From CAYORM01 sp964406375 (lineage in GTDB: Bacteria > Pseudomonadota > Alphaproteobacteria > DSM-16000 > Inquilinaceae): 13,749 nt of DNA. Position numbers and translations under genes: made by a program. Positions 1 through 8,146 of the stretch are shown one piece after another (within the stretch, counting starts at the first letter, position 1; each line of letters begins with the position of its first letter). The DNA is taken from positions 1 to 13,749 of the forward strand of contig CAYORM010000078.1 in assembly GCA_964406375.1 (NCBI GenBank), read 5' to 3'. The notes under the pieces were generated by a model. That model saw only the letters and a list, made by a program, of their open reading frames with translations. It was not told the origin of the DNA and did no database searches.

Positions 1-1182
1 TCGGCGCTGATCCATGCGGCGACCATGGTGACCGCCGGCGTCTTCATGCTGGCGCGGATGTCGCCGCTGTTCGAATACGCTCCGGATGCGCTGGCCGTCG
101 TCTGCGTGATCGGCGCGCTCACCGCCTTCGTCGCGGCGACGATCGGCATGACGCAGTTCGACATCAAGCGGGTCATCGCCTATTCGACGATGAGCCAGCT
201 CGGCTACATGTTCTTCGCCATCGGCGTGTCGGCCTATCAGGCGGCGATCTTCCACCTGATGACGCACGCCTTCTTCAAGGCGTTGCTGTTCCTGGGCGCG
301 GGCTCGGTCATCCATGCGATGGGCGGCGAGCAGGACATGCGCCGGATGGGCGGCATCTGGCGGATGATCCCCGCGACCTACGTGCTGATGTGGATCGGTA
401 ATCTGGCGCTCGCCGGCATCGGCATCCCGGGCCTGTTCGGTTTCGCCGGCTTCTACTCGAAGGACATCATCCTCGAGGCTGCCTATGGCGCGCAGACCGG
501 CGTCGGGCAGGTCGCCTTCTGGCTCGGCATCGCGGCGGCGCTGATGACGGCCTTCTACTCCTGGCGGCTCCTCTTCATGACCTTCCACGGCAAGCCGCGC
601 GCCGACCATCACACGATGGAGCATGTGCATGAGAGCCCGCCGGTGATGCTCGTGCCGCTCGTCGTCCTGGCGATCGGTGCCGTCTTTGCCGGGCTCATCG
701 GCTATGACGTCTTCGTCGGAGAGGCAGAGCACGCCTTCTGGAACGGCTCGATCCTGTCGCTCGGCCATGTCCTCGAGGCCGCCCATCACGTGCCGGAATG
801 GGTCAAGTGGGCACCGCTCATCGTCGGTCTCGCCGGCATCGGCCTCGCTTGGCTCGCCTATGTGCGGATGCCGGACCTGCCGGGCCGGATCGTCGCCGCC
901 TTCCGGCCGATCCATACCCTGCTGTTCCGGAAGTGGTACTTCGACGAGATCTACGATGCGGTCTTCGTCCGGCCGGCCTTCGTGCTGGGGCGGATCTTCT
1001 GGAAGACGGGTGACGGCGCGATCATCGACGGGCTCGGGCCCGACGGGCTGGCGGCCACCAGCGCCGCCGTTGCGCGCCGCTTCAGCCGCCTGCAGAGCGG
1101 CTATGTCTATCACTACGCCTTCGCCATGCTGATCGGAGTGGTGGCTCTGGTGTCCTGGTATCTGTTCGGCGTCGGGGTGTGA
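1..1182 (+). CDS. nuoL: NADH-quinone oxidoreductase subunit L (NuoL), 3' part
   Basis: NuoL is the most distal antiporter-like proton-pumping subunit of respiratory complex I in the inner membrane. The gene is open from base 1 and lacks its 5' part; 393 residues remain, roughly the last 60% of a subunit of about 610-650 residues. The first visible residues, SALIHAATMVTAGVF, are the conserved helix-8 segment with its His. HLMTHAFFKAL (bases 253-285) carries the His, His and Lys of the proton channel, and GFYSKD (about 448-465) the Lys-Asp pair before the last antiporter helices. The C-terminal part has the family's extension: an amphipathic lateral helix region (around FRKWYFDEIYDAVF) that runs along the membrane arm, then a final membrane helix (SWYLFGVGV end). 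It is followed at once by nuoM and nuoN. Identification is secure; only the 5' end is missing. Confidence 0.98.
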   Translation, partial: SALIHAATMVTAGVFMLARMSPLFEYAPDALAVVCVIGALTAFVAATIGMTQFDIKRVIAYSTMSQLGYMFFAIGVSAYQAAIFHLMTHAFFKALLFLGAGSVIHAMGGEQDMRRMGGIWRMIPATYVLMWIGNLALAGIGIPGLFGFAGFYSKDIILEAAYGAQTGVGQVAFWLGIAAALMTAFYSWRLLFMTFHGKPRADHHTMEHVHESPPVMLVPLVVLAIGAVFAGLIGYDVFVGEAEHAFWNGSILSLGHVLEAAHHVPEWVKWAPLIVGLAGIGLAWLAYVRMPDLPGRIVAAFRPIHTLLFRKWYFDEIYDAVFVRPAFVLGRIFWKTGDGAIIDGLGPDGLAATSAAVARRFSRLQSGYVYHYAFAMLIGVVALVSWYLFGVGV

Positions 1183-1187
1183 CGACC

Positions 1188-2702
1188 ATGAACTGGCCCA
1201 TCCTGTCGCTGACGACCTTCCTGCCCACGGTCGGCGCGCTCGTCATCCTGCTGCTCGCCCGAGGGTCGGCGGAGGTTCAGGCCAACACGGCGCGCTGGGT
1301 CGCGCTGTGGACGACGCTCGTCACCCTCGCCCTGGCGATTGTGCTGTGGATCGCCTTCGACCCCACGGTCGCGACCTTCCAGTTCGAGGAGAAGGTCGTC
1401 TGGTTCGCGGCGCTCGACATCAGCTACCACATGGGCGTCGACGGCATTTCGATCCTGTTCGTCGTGCTGTCGGCCTTCCTGATGCCGCTCTGTGTGCTCG
1501 CCAGCTGGGAGAGCGTCCAGAGCCGGGTCAAGGAGTACATGGTCGCCTTCCTGATCCTCGAGACCTTGATGATCGGGATGTTCTGTGCCCTGGACTACCT
1601 GGTCTTCTACGTCTTCTTCGAGGCGGTGCTGATCCCGATGTTCATCATCATCGGGATCTGGGGCTCGGGGCAGCGGCGCATCTATGCCGCGTTCAAGTTC
1701 TTCCTGTTCACGCTGGCCGGCTCGATCCTGATGCTGGTGGCGCTGCTGGCGATGTATATCGAAGTCGGCACCACTGACGTCCCGGCGCTGCTTGCCCATG
1801 CCTTCTCGCCGGAGATGCAGTTCTGGCTGTGGCTCGCCATGTTCGCCTCCTTCGCGGTGAAGGTGCCAATGTGGCCGGTCCACACTTGGCTGCCCGACGC
1901 CCATGTCGAGGCGCCGACCGCGGGGTCGGTCATCCTCGCCGGTGTGCTGCTGAAGATGGGCGGCTACGGCTTCCTGCGCTTCTCGATCCCGATGCTGCCG
2001 GACGCGACGGCATTCTTCACGCCCCTCGTCTATGGCCTGTCGATCGTGGCGGTGATCTACACCTCGCTCGTCGCCCTGGCGCAGGAGGACATGAAGAAGC
2101 TGATCGCCTATTCCTCGATCGCCCATATGGGCTTCGTCACGGTCGGTATGTTCACCCTGACCAAGCAGGGCATCGAGGGCGCGATCTTCCAGATGATCAG
2201 CCATGGCGTCGTGTCGGGTGCGCTCTTCCTATGCGTCGGCGTCGTCTATGACCGGCTGCACACGCGTGAGATCGCGCGCTATGGCGGGCTCGCCACCACG
2301 ATGCCGAAATACGCCGTGATCTTCATGATCATGATGCTCGCTTCGGTGGGGCTGCCGGGGACGAGCGGCTTCGTCGGCGAGTTCCTGATCCTGGTCGGTG
2401 CCTTCCAGGCCAATACCTGGGTCGCGGCGCTGACGGCGACCGGCCTGATCCTCGGCGCGACCTACATGCTGATGCTCTACCGCCGCGTCGTCTTCGGTGC
2501 GATCACCCGTGACGACGTGCGGGCGATGCTCGACCTGTCGCCGCGGGAGGTCGCGATCTTCGCGCCGCTGGTCGCCGTCGTGCTCTGGATGGGCATCTAT
2601 CCGTCGAGCTTCACCGGGGTCATGTCGGTCTCGGTCGACAACCTCATCACCCAGTACCAGGCCGATCTCGCCGCGAGCGAGCCGTCGGTCGCGTCCCGCT
2701 GA
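1188..2702 (+). CDS. nuoM: NADH-quinone oxidoreductase subunit M (NuoM)
   Basis: NuoM is an antiporter-like membrane subunit of complex I that pumps protons, lying between NuoL and NuoN in the membrane arm. From ATG 1188 it has 504 residues, the usual length, with about 14 hydrophobic helices. Essential charged residues of the family are visible: Glu145 in FYVFFEAVLIP, Lys225 in VKVPMWPVH, Lys256 in LLKMGGYG and Glu398 in GFVGEFLIL; their spacing matches E. coli E144, K234, K265 and E407. Start choice: a GTG at 1179 overlaps the nuoL stop and would add three residues (MTT), but ATG 1188 has a GGGG stretch (1174-1177) at about the right distance and gives the common N-terminus MNWPILSL. It lies 5 bases after nuoL, so the two are almost certainly co-translated. 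Confidence 0.97.
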   Translation: MNWPILSLTTFLPTVGALVILLLARGSAEVQANTARWVALWTTLVTLALAIVLWIAFDPTVATFQFEEKVVWFAALDISYHMGVDGISILFVVLSAFLMPLCVLASWESVQSRVKEYMVAFLILETLMIGMFCALDYLVFYVFFEAVLIPMFIIIGIWGSGQRRIYAAFKFFLFTLAGSILMLVALLAMYIEVGTTDVPALLAHAFSPEMQFWLWLAMFASFAVKVPMWPVHTWLPDAHVEAPTAGSVILAGVLLKMGGYGFLRFSIPMLPDATAFFTPLVYGLSIVAVIYTSLVALAQEDMKKLIAYSSIAHMGFVTVGMFTLTKQGIEGAIFQMISHGVVSGALFLCVGVVYDRLHTREIARYGGLATTMPKYAVIFMIMMLASVGLPGTSGFVGEFLILVGAFQANTWVAALTATGLILGATYMLMLYRRVVFGAITRDDVRAMLDLSPREVAIFAPLVAVVLWMGIYPSSFTGVMSVSVDNLITQYQADLAASEPSVASR

Positions 2703-2724
2703 CCGGCGGGGGGACAGGAACGCG

Positions 2725-4167
2725 ATGGTCGAGTTTCCCGAGCTCCTGCCGGCCCTGCCGGAACTCCTGCTGGCCGTTTCCGCGCTCGTCCTTCTGATGG
2801 TCGGGGTCTTCCGTGGCGAGGGTTCGACGCGGCTCGTGGCATGGCTGTCGATCGCGGCGCTGGTCGCGGCGGCGGTGCTGGTCGCTCTGCAGGGTGAAGG
2901 ACGCGCCGTGACCTTCGGCGGCCTCTTCGTCACCGACGGTTTCGCCCGCTTCGCCAAGATCCTCGTGCTGCTCGGCGCGGCGCTCGGCCTGATCCTGGCG
3001 CTCGACTGGTTCGAGCGCGAGCGTCTCGACCGCTTCGAGTATCCCGTGCTCTTCGTCCTGGCGACGACGGGCATGCTGATGATGATCAGCGCCAATGACC
3101 TGATCTCGCTCTATCTCGGGCTCGAGCTGCAGTCGCTGTCGCTCTACGTGATCGCTGCCTTCCGCCGCGACAGCATCCGATCGACCGAGGCCGGGCTGAA
3201 GTACTTCGTCCTCGGTGCACTGTCGTCGGGCATGCTGCTCTATGGCGCGTCGCTGATCTACGGCTTCGCCGGCACCACCGGCTTCGACGGGCTGGCGGCG
3301 CTGTTCTCGACGGCCGGGGCCGGGATGGGCGTGATCGCCGGCATCGTCTTCATCTGCGCCGGCCTCGCCTTCAAGGTCTCGGCGGTGCCCTTCCACATGT
3401 GGACGCCGGACGTCTATGAGGGCGCGCCGACGCCGGTCACCGCTTTCTTCGCCGTCGCACCGAAGATCGCTGCCATGGCGCTGTTCGTGCGGGTGTTGAT
3501 CGAGCCATTCGGCGATCTCGTCGGGCAGTGGCAGCAGATCATCATCGTGGCCGCGGTTCTGTCGATGGTGGTCGGCGCCTTCGCCGCGATCGTGCAGACC
3601 AATATCAAGCGGCTGATGGCCTATTCCTCCATCGGCCATGTCGGCTTCGCACTGGTCGGGCTCGCCGCGGGGACGGAGGAGGGGGTGACCTCGGTCCTCG
3701 TCTATCTCGCGATCTATCTCGCGATGAATATCGGCACCTTCGCGGTGATCGTCGCGATGCGGGCCGGCGGCAAGACGGTCGAGACCATCCAGGACCTCGC
3801 CGGCCTCAGCCGCACCCATCCGGTGATGGCCGCCTCGCTGCTGATCTTGATGTTCTCGATGGCCGGCATCCCGCCGCTCGCGGGCTTCTTCGCCAAGATC
3901 TACGTCTTCTGGGCGGCGGTCGAGGCGGGACTGGTGGTGCTCGCGGTGATCGGCGTCCTGGCGAGCGTCGTCTCGGCCTTCTATTACCTGCGCATCGTCA
4001 AGGTGATGTATTTCGACGAAGTCACCGTGCCGCTCGACGAGCCCGGCTCGCCGGCCGTCACGGCGGTCATGGCCGTCTCCGCCGCCTTCATCGCCTTGTT
4101 CTGGATCTTCCCCGCTCCGGTGGTTGACGCGGCTGCGTCCGCCGCGAGGACGCTGTTCGGAGCATGA
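2725..4167 (+). CDS. nuoN: NADH-quinone oxidoreductase subunit N (NuoN)
   Basis: NuoN is the third antiporter-like proton-pumping subunit of complex I, nearest the quinone-binding side of NuoL/M/N. It has 480 residues, typical for the family, and about 14 hydrophobic segments. Key residues are Glu134 (LGLELQSLSLY), Lys217 (AFKVSAVPFHMW), Lys247 (APKIAA) and Lys391 (GFFAKIYVF), corresponding to E. coli E133, K217, K247 and K395. The reading frame is open far upstream (from 2497) inside nuoM, but ATG 2725 is the right start: it gives the expected N-terminus MVEFPELLPALPELLL, and AGGAA (2716-2720) precedes it by 4 bases. It begins 22 bases after nuoM and ends in an ATGA overlap with birA, so the complex I operon continues directly into cofactor genes. 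Confidence 0.97.
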   Translation: MVEFPELLPALPELLLAVSALVLLMVGVFRGEGSTRLVAWLSIAALVAAAVLVALQGEGRAVTFGGLFVTDGFARFAKILVLLGAALGLILALDWFERERLDRFEYPVLFVLATTGMLMMISANDLISLYLGLELQSLSLYVIAAFRRDSIRSTEAGLKYFVLGALSSGMLLYGASLIYGFAGTTGFDGLAALFSTAGAGMGVIAGIVFICAGLAFKVSAVPFHMWTPDVYEGAPTPVTAFFAVAPKIAAMALFVRVLIEPFGDLVGQWQQIIIVAAVLSMVVGAFAAIVQTNIKRLMAYSSIGHVGFALVGLAAGTEEGVTSVLVYLAIYLAMNIGTFAVIVAMRAGGKTVETIQDLAGLSRTHPVMAASLLILMFSMAGIPPLAGFFAKIYVFWAAVEAGLVVLAVIGVLASVVSAFYYLRIVKVMYFDEVTVPLDEPGSPAVTAVMAVSAAFIALFWIFPAPVVDAAASAARTLFGA

Positions 4168-4925
4168 CGGCGGACGGGCCCGCCGGCTGGATCGTCGAGG
4201 CCCACGACCGGGTCGAGAGCACCAACGACCTGGCGCGGCGGCGCGCGCGCGAGGGGGCGCCCGACCGCACCGTGGTGCGGGCCCGATCCCAGACGGCGGG
4301 GCGGGGGCGGCGTGGCCGTGGCTGGGTTTCGCCGGAAGGCAATCTCTACTGCTCGGTGCTGCTGCGCCCGCCAGTGGCGGGCCATCGGGCGGGCGAGCTG
4401 ACCTTCCTTGTCGCCGTGGCGCTCGGCGAGGCGATCGAACGCTTCGGTGTCGCGCCGCAGGTGAAATGGCCGAATGATCTGCTGGTCGCCGGTGCCAAGA
4501 TCGCCGGCATCCTGCTCGAGGCCGAGCATGATGCGCGGACCGGCGCTGTCGCCGTCGTCGCCGGCACAGGGGTGAACGTCGCCTCCCATCCGGCGGACGC
4601 CGCCTATCCGACTGCCGATCTCGTATCGCTGGGGGCGCGTGATACCGCCGGACCCGTCACCGTCGAGGGTCTGTTCGCCGCGTATCTGGAGGCGCTGGGC
4701 CGCTGGCTCGACCGCTGGCTCGTCGACGGCTTCGCACCGGTCCGGACGGCTTGGCTCGACCGGGCTGCGGGGCTCGGCGCGCCGATCCGTGTGCGGCTCC
4801 CGCGCGAGGAGCTGACGGGCGTGTTCGCCGGGCTCGAGGCAGACGGCACGCTGCGGCTCGATCTCGGCACCGGGGTAATCCGGCCGATCCGATCGGGCGA
4901 CGTGTTCTTCGGGAGCCCGGGCTGA
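4164..4925 (+). CDS. birA: Biotin--[acetyl-CoA-carboxylase] ligase (BirA), catalytic form without HTH
   Basis: This cytoplasmic enzyme activates biotin to biotinyl-5'-AMP and attaches it to the lysine of biotin-carrier domains, such as those of acetyl-CoA and propionyl-CoA carboxylases. The 253 residues start almost directly with the catalytic domain (VESTNDLARRRA, about 17-28). The adenylate-binding loop GRGRRGRGW spans 46-54, KWPNDLL 101-107, and AKIAGILLE with the conserved Lys112 lies at 111-119. A small C-terminal SH3-like domain (about 205-250) follows. The N-terminal helix-turn-helix of E. coli BirA is absent, so this is a monofunctional class I ligase and not a repressor of biotin genes. 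ATG 4164 overlaps the nuoN stop (ATGA), and the gene ends in a TGATG overlap with coaX. Co-location with the epimerase downstream fits a link to biotin-dependent propionyl-CoA carboxylation (inference). Confidence 0.95.
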   Translation: MTADGPAGWIVEAHDRVESTNDLARRRAREGAPDRTVVRARSQTAGRGRRGRGWVSPEGNLYCSVLLRPPVAGHRAGELTFLVAVALGEAIERFGVAPQVKWPNDLLVAGAKIAGILLEAEHDARTGAVAVVAGTGVNVASHPADAAYPTADLVSLGARDTAGPVTVEGLFAAYLEALGRWLDRWLVDGFAPVRTAWLDRAAGLGAPIRVRLPREELTGVFAGLEADGTLRLDLGTGVIRPIRSGDVFFGSPG

Positions 4926-5710
4926 TGCTGCTCGCCATCGACGCCGGCAACACCAACATCGTCTTTGCGATCTTCGAGGGCGAACGCAGCCGCGGCCAGT
5001 GGCGCATCTCCACCGATGCGCGCCGCACCGCGGACGAATACGCGGTCTGGCTGACCGCGCTGATGGCGATGCGCGGCCTGCGGCCCGTCGACATCACCCA
5101 TTCGATCCTGTCCTCGGTGGTGCCGGCAGCGACCTTTAATCTCGTCAAGCTGAGCGTCGAGCATTTCGGCTGCCATCCGATGCGGGTGGGTGATCCGAAT
5201 GTGAAGCTCGGCATCCGCAACCTGCTCGCCAATCCGCGCGAGGCGGGGGCCGATCGTCTGGTCAATGCGGTCTCGGCCTCGGCGAAATACCCGCCGCCGC
5301 TGATCGTCGTCGATATCGGCACCGGGACGACCTTCGACATCGTCGACGCCAATGGCGACTATCTCGGCGGCGTGATCGCCCCGGGACCGGCCCTGGCGCT
5401 CGACGCGCTGCACCGCGTGGCCGCCCAGCTCCCCAAGGTCGAGATCACCCGGCCGGAGCGGGTGATCGGCAACGGCACCGTGCCCGCGATGCAGTCGGGC
5501 ATGTTCTGGGGCTATACCAGCCTGATCGAGGGGCTGATCCGCCGGATCAAGGCGGAGCTGTCGCCGACCGGCGATCCGCGGGTCACCGTCGTCACGACGG
5601 GCGGCCTCGGTACGGTCTTCGCCGAATCGACCGGCGTGATCGACCATATCGACAGCGAACTCACCCTGCGCGGCCTGCGCATCATCTTCGAACGGAACGC
5701 CCGGTCATGA
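4925..5710 (+). CDS. coaX: Type III pantothenate kinase (CoaX)
   Basis: CoaX phosphorylates pantothenate to 4'-phosphopantothenate, the first committed step of coenzyme A synthesis, in the cytoplasm. The 261-residue length is typical. As an ASKHA-fold kinase it shows the N-terminal phosphate-binding strand-loop LLAIDAGNTNIVFAI (2-16, with Asp6), GADRLVNA (108-115, with the conserved Asp110), the second phosphate motif VVDIGTGTTFD (128-138, with Asp130) and GGVIAPGPALALDAL (148-162). Type III enzymes are known to be poorly feedback-inhibited by CoA and to need a monovalent cation. ATG 4925 uses the last base of the birA stop (TGATG), and the gene ends with ATGA into rnj; the upstream extension of the frame inside birA is not real. 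The order birA-coaX is common in alphaproteobacteria after nuoN (known family context). Confidence 0.96.
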   Translation: MLLAIDAGNTNIVFAIFEGERSRGQWRISTDARRTADEYAVWLTALMAMRGLRPVDITHSILSSVVPAATFNLVKLSVEHFGCHPMRVGDPNVKLGIRNLLANPREAGADRLVNAVSASAKYPPPLIVVDIGTGTTFDIVDANGDYLGGVIAPGPALALDALHRVAAQLPKVEITRPERVIGNGTVPAMQSGMFWGYTSLIEGLIRRIKAELSPTGDPRVTVVTTGGLGTVFAESTGVIDHIDSELTLRGLRIIFERNARS

Positions 5711-7404
5711 CCCGATCCCCGCGCCCGCGCGAAGGCACCAGCTCCGCCGGTGGCCGCGATCTGCCGCTCGTCTTCCTACCGCTCGGCGGGGCGGGTGAGA
5801 TCGGCTTGAACCTCTACCTCTACGGCCTGGGCGATGAGTGGCTGATGGTGGATTGCGGCGTGTCCTTCGCCGACGAGACCATGCCCGGCGTCGATCTGCT
5901 GATGGCCGATCCGGGCTTCATCGCCGAACGGCGGACGCAGCTTCGCGGTCTCGTCCTCACCCATGCGCATGAAGACCATATCGGCGCGGTGGCGGCCCTC
6001 TGGCCGCGCCTCGACTGCCCCGTCTGGGCCACACCCTTCACCGCCGCCGTGCTGCGCTCGAAGCTCGACGACACGGATTTTGCCGATCGCATCCGGGTGA
6101 TCGAGGTGCCGGAGGGCGGCAATGCCCGCATCGGCCCCTTCGGCATCCGCTTCATACCGATGACGCATTCGATCCCGGAGATGAGCGCGCTGGCGATCAC
6201 GACGCCGCATGGGACGGTGCTGCATACCGGTGACTGGAAGCTCGACGACGCGCCGCAGGTCGGCCGGCTCACCGATGTCGCGACGCTCAAGCGGCTGGGC
6301 GAGGAGGGGGTGCTGGCGCTGGTCGGCGACAGCACCAACGCCCCCAACCCCGGCCGGTCGGGCTCGGAGGCGACGGCCGCCGAGGCATTGGCCACGGTGA
6401 TTGCCCGCCAGCCGAACCGGGTCGCGGTCACCTGCTTCTCCTCCAACGTCGCGCGCATCCGGTCGATCGCGCTCGCCGCCCATGCCGCCGACCGTCAGGT
6501 CGCGCTGGTCGGGCGCTCGCTCTGGCGGATCGTCGAGGCGGCGCGCGCCACCGGCTATCTGGATGATCTGCCGCAGGCCTTCCTGCGCGAGGATGAGATC
6601 GGCTATGTGCCGCGCGAACGGGCCTGTCTGATCTGTACCGGCAGCCAGGGCGAGGCGCGGTCGGCGCTGTCGCGCATCGCGGCGGACGATCATCCCAACA
6701 TCGTGCTCGAACCCGGTGATACGGTTATCTTTTCGGCCCGCGAAATCCCCGGTAACGAGAAGGCGATCGCCGCGGTGCAGAATGGCCTGATCCGTCAGGG
6801 CGTGACGGTGCTGACACCGGATGACGCGCCGGTCCATGTTTCCGGCCACGCTGCGCGGGACGAGATCGCCGAGCTCTATGGCTGGGTGCGGCCGCGCATC
6901 GCCATCCCGATGCATGGTGAGGAACGGCACTTGCGGGCGCATGCGGAGATCGCCCGCGAGGCGGGGGTGGAGCAGGCGGTCGTCGCCCGCAACGGCGCGA
7001 TGGTGCGGCTGGCACCGGGGCCGGTCGAGATCGTCGACATCGTGCCCACCGGGCGGCTGGCGCTCGACGGCGCGCGACTCATCCGGCTCGACGGCGATGT
7101 GCTGCAGAGCCGCCGGCGGATGATCTGGAACGGCGCCGCGATGGTCACCCTCGTGCTCGACCGGCGTGGCCTGCTCGCCAGCGAACCGCGCGTCACGCTG
7201 ATCGGCATCGAGGATCGCGCCGCCGCAGCCGAGACCGAGCAGGCGCTGGCCGAGGATGTGCGGGACGCGGTCGAGGCACTCAGCCGCGATGCGCGCCGTG
7301 TCGATGCCGAGGTGGAGGAGGCGGCGCGGACCGCCCTCCGACGGTCGGTCCGGCAGTGGTCCGGCAAGCGGCCGGTCACCGAGATCCATGTCGTCCGGAT
7401 CTGA
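5707..7404 (+). CDS. rnj: Ribonuclease J
   Basis: RNase J is a metallo-beta-lactamase/beta-CASP nuclease with 5'-to-3' exonuclease and endonuclease activity in mRNA decay and rRNA maturation. The 565 residues match the family (about 555). The two-zinc site is visible: HAHEDH at 86-91, His154 in MTHSIPE, and Asp176 in HTGDWKLD. VGDSTNA (207-212, with Asp208) opens the beta-CASP region (about 208-370). The lactamase fold resumes with HVSGHA (377-382) and PMHGE (401-405), both with expected His residues. A C-terminal domain of about 110 residues follows. The first 19 residues are basic and poorly conserved. ATG 5707 overlaps the coaX stop by 4 bases. The last 17 bases overlap mce. RNase J is typical of alphaproteobacteria and Gram-positives, unlike enterobacteria. 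Confidence 0.96.
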   Translation: MTRSPRPREGTSSAGGRDLPLVFLPLGGAGEIGLNLYLYGLGDEWLMVDCGVSFADETMPGVDLLMADPGFIAERRTQLRGLVLTHAHEDHIGAVAALWPRLDCPVWATPFTAAVLRSKLDDTDFADRIRVIEVPEGGNARIGPFGIRFIPMTHSIPEMSALAITTPHGTVLHTGDWKLDDAPQVGRLTDVATLKRLGEEGVLALVGDSTNAPNPGRSGSEATAAEALATVIARQPNRVAVTCFSSNVARIRSIALAAHAADRQVALVGRSLWRIVEAARATGYLDDLPQAFLREDEIGYVPRERACLICTGSQGEARSALSRIAADDHPNIVLEPGDTVIFSAREIPGNEKAIAAVQNGLIRQGVTVLTPDDAPVHVSGHAARDEIAELYGWVRPRIAIPMHGEERHLRAHAEIAREAGVEQAVVARNGAMVRLAPGPVEIVDIVPTGRLALDGARLIRLDGDVLQSRRRMIWNGAAMVTLVLDRRGLLASEPRVTLIGIEDRAAAAETEQALAEDVRDAVEALSRDARRVDAEVEEAARTALRRSVRQWSGKRPVTEIHVVRI

Positions 7405-7864
7405 CCTCGGCGGCTCTGCCGGGATCGCCGGCGCCGGGTCGAAGGCCGCGATCGGACGGCTGAACCATGTGGCGATCGCCGTGCCCGATCTGGCGGCGGC
7501 CGCCGCCTTCTATGCGGAGGCGCTCGGCGCCCGCGTTTCGCCACCACACCCGTTGCCGGGACACGGGGTCACGACCGTCTTCGTCACCCTCTCCAACAGC
7601 AAGATCGAGCTGCTCCACCCGCTCGGTGCGGACTCGCCGATCCGCGCCTTCCTGGAGCGCAACCCGCGCGGCGGCATGCATCATGTCTGCTACGAGGTCG
7701 CGGATCTTGGCTCGGCGATCCGGCGCCTCGAGGGACGTGGGCTGCGGCTGCTGGGTGACGGTGGGCCGCGTATCGGGGCGCATGGGCGTCCGGTCATCTT
7801 CCTCCACCCCGCCGACACGCAGGGGACGCTGATCGAGCTCGAGGAGGTCGCGCCCGAGCCATGA
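7388..7864 (+). CDS. mce: Methylmalonyl-CoA epimerase
   Basis: This enzyme interconverts (2S)- and (2R)-methylmalonyl-CoA, between propionyl-CoA carboxylase and methylmalonyl-CoA mutase, so that propionyl-CoA can enter the TCA cycle as succinyl-CoA. It is a vicinal-oxygen-chelate (glyoxalase-like) protein of 158 residues. The first module begins GRLNHVAIAVPDL (23-35, ligand His27). The second holds the family's GGMHHVCYEV (95-104, ligand His98/99) and ends GTLIELEE (146-153, ligand Glu150). The first 22 residues are a Gly/Ser/Ala-rich extension not usual in the family; no ATG, GTG or TTG lies between ATG 7388 and the conserved core, so this start is kept although its RBS is weak. It overlaps rnj by 17 bases and shares an ATGA with the next gene, suggesting translational coupling. 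A more distant glyoxalase-fold function is unlikely given the epimerase motifs. Confidence 0.93.
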   Translation: MSSGSDLGGSAGIAGAGSKAAIGRLNHVAIAVPDLAAAAAFYAEALGARVSPPHPLPGHGVTTVFVTLSNSKIELLHPLGADSPIRAFLERNPRGGMHHVCYEVADLGSAIRRLEGRGLRLLGDGGPRIGAHGRPVIFLHPADTQGTLIELEEVAPEP

Positions 7865-8121
7865 CCATCGTCACCGGTATCGTCGTCTACGCGATCATCT
7901 GGTGGACCGTGTTGTTCGCGGTGCTGCCCTGGGGCGTCCGGCCCGAGGTCGACGACGATGGCAGCGGGCGCCAACGTGGCGCACCGGAGAACCCGCGCAT
8001 CCTGCGCAAATTCCTGATCACCACGCTGGTGACGACCATCCTCTGGATCGTCGTGTACCTGCTGGTATCGGCTGATATCTTCTCGTTCCGCGACTGGGTG
8101 GCTGGCGATTTCGACCGCTGA
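7861..8121 (+). CDS. DUF1467 family two-helix membrane protein
   Basis: A small inner-membrane protein of 86 residues with no known biochemical function. It resembles the alphaproteobacterial DUF1467 family through its opening TGIVVYAIIWWTVLFAVLPW and the GVRP that follows. Membrane helix 1 spans about 4-23 and helix 2 about 52-71 (FLITTLVTTILWIVVYLLV), joined by a polar, charged loop (EVDDDGSGRQRGAPENPRIL). The short C-terminus is FSFRDWVAGDFDR. Both helices are rich in Trp, Ile and Val; no catalytic residues or signal-peptidase site are evident. ATG 7861 overlaps the mce stop by 4 bases, so it is probably made together with the epimerase. In related genomes this family is found beside mce and proS (from memory of the family). 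A structural or accessory role in the membrane is possible, but nothing in the sequence defines it. Confidence 0.9.
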   Translation: MTIVTGIVVYAIIWWTVLFAVLPWGVRPEVDDDGSGRQRGAPENPRILRKFLITTLVTTILWIVVYLLVSADIFSFRDWVAGDFDR

Positions 8122-8146
8122 CGGCGGGCGAGAGGGTGAGGGCGAG

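Noticed and set aside
1179..1187. GTG 1179 as the nuoM start
   Set aside because: Possible, but ATG 1188 gives the usual N-terminus and better RBS spacing; the difference is three residues.
1113..2204. Long open frame on the - strand opposite nuoL/nuoM (363 codons)
   Set aside because: It is antisense to two secure complex I genes, its product is full of Arg, Asp, His and Gln with no domain, and GC-rich codon bias produces such shadows.
2647..3819. Long open frame on the - strand opposite nuoN (390 codons)
   Set aside because: Shadow of nuoN third-position bias; no recognisable protein and low-complexity charged composition.
5776..7389. 537-codon open frame on the - strand opposite rnj
   Set aside because: RNase J is secure with all metal motifs; the antisense product is Arg/Asp/Gly/His-rich without a domain or RBS.
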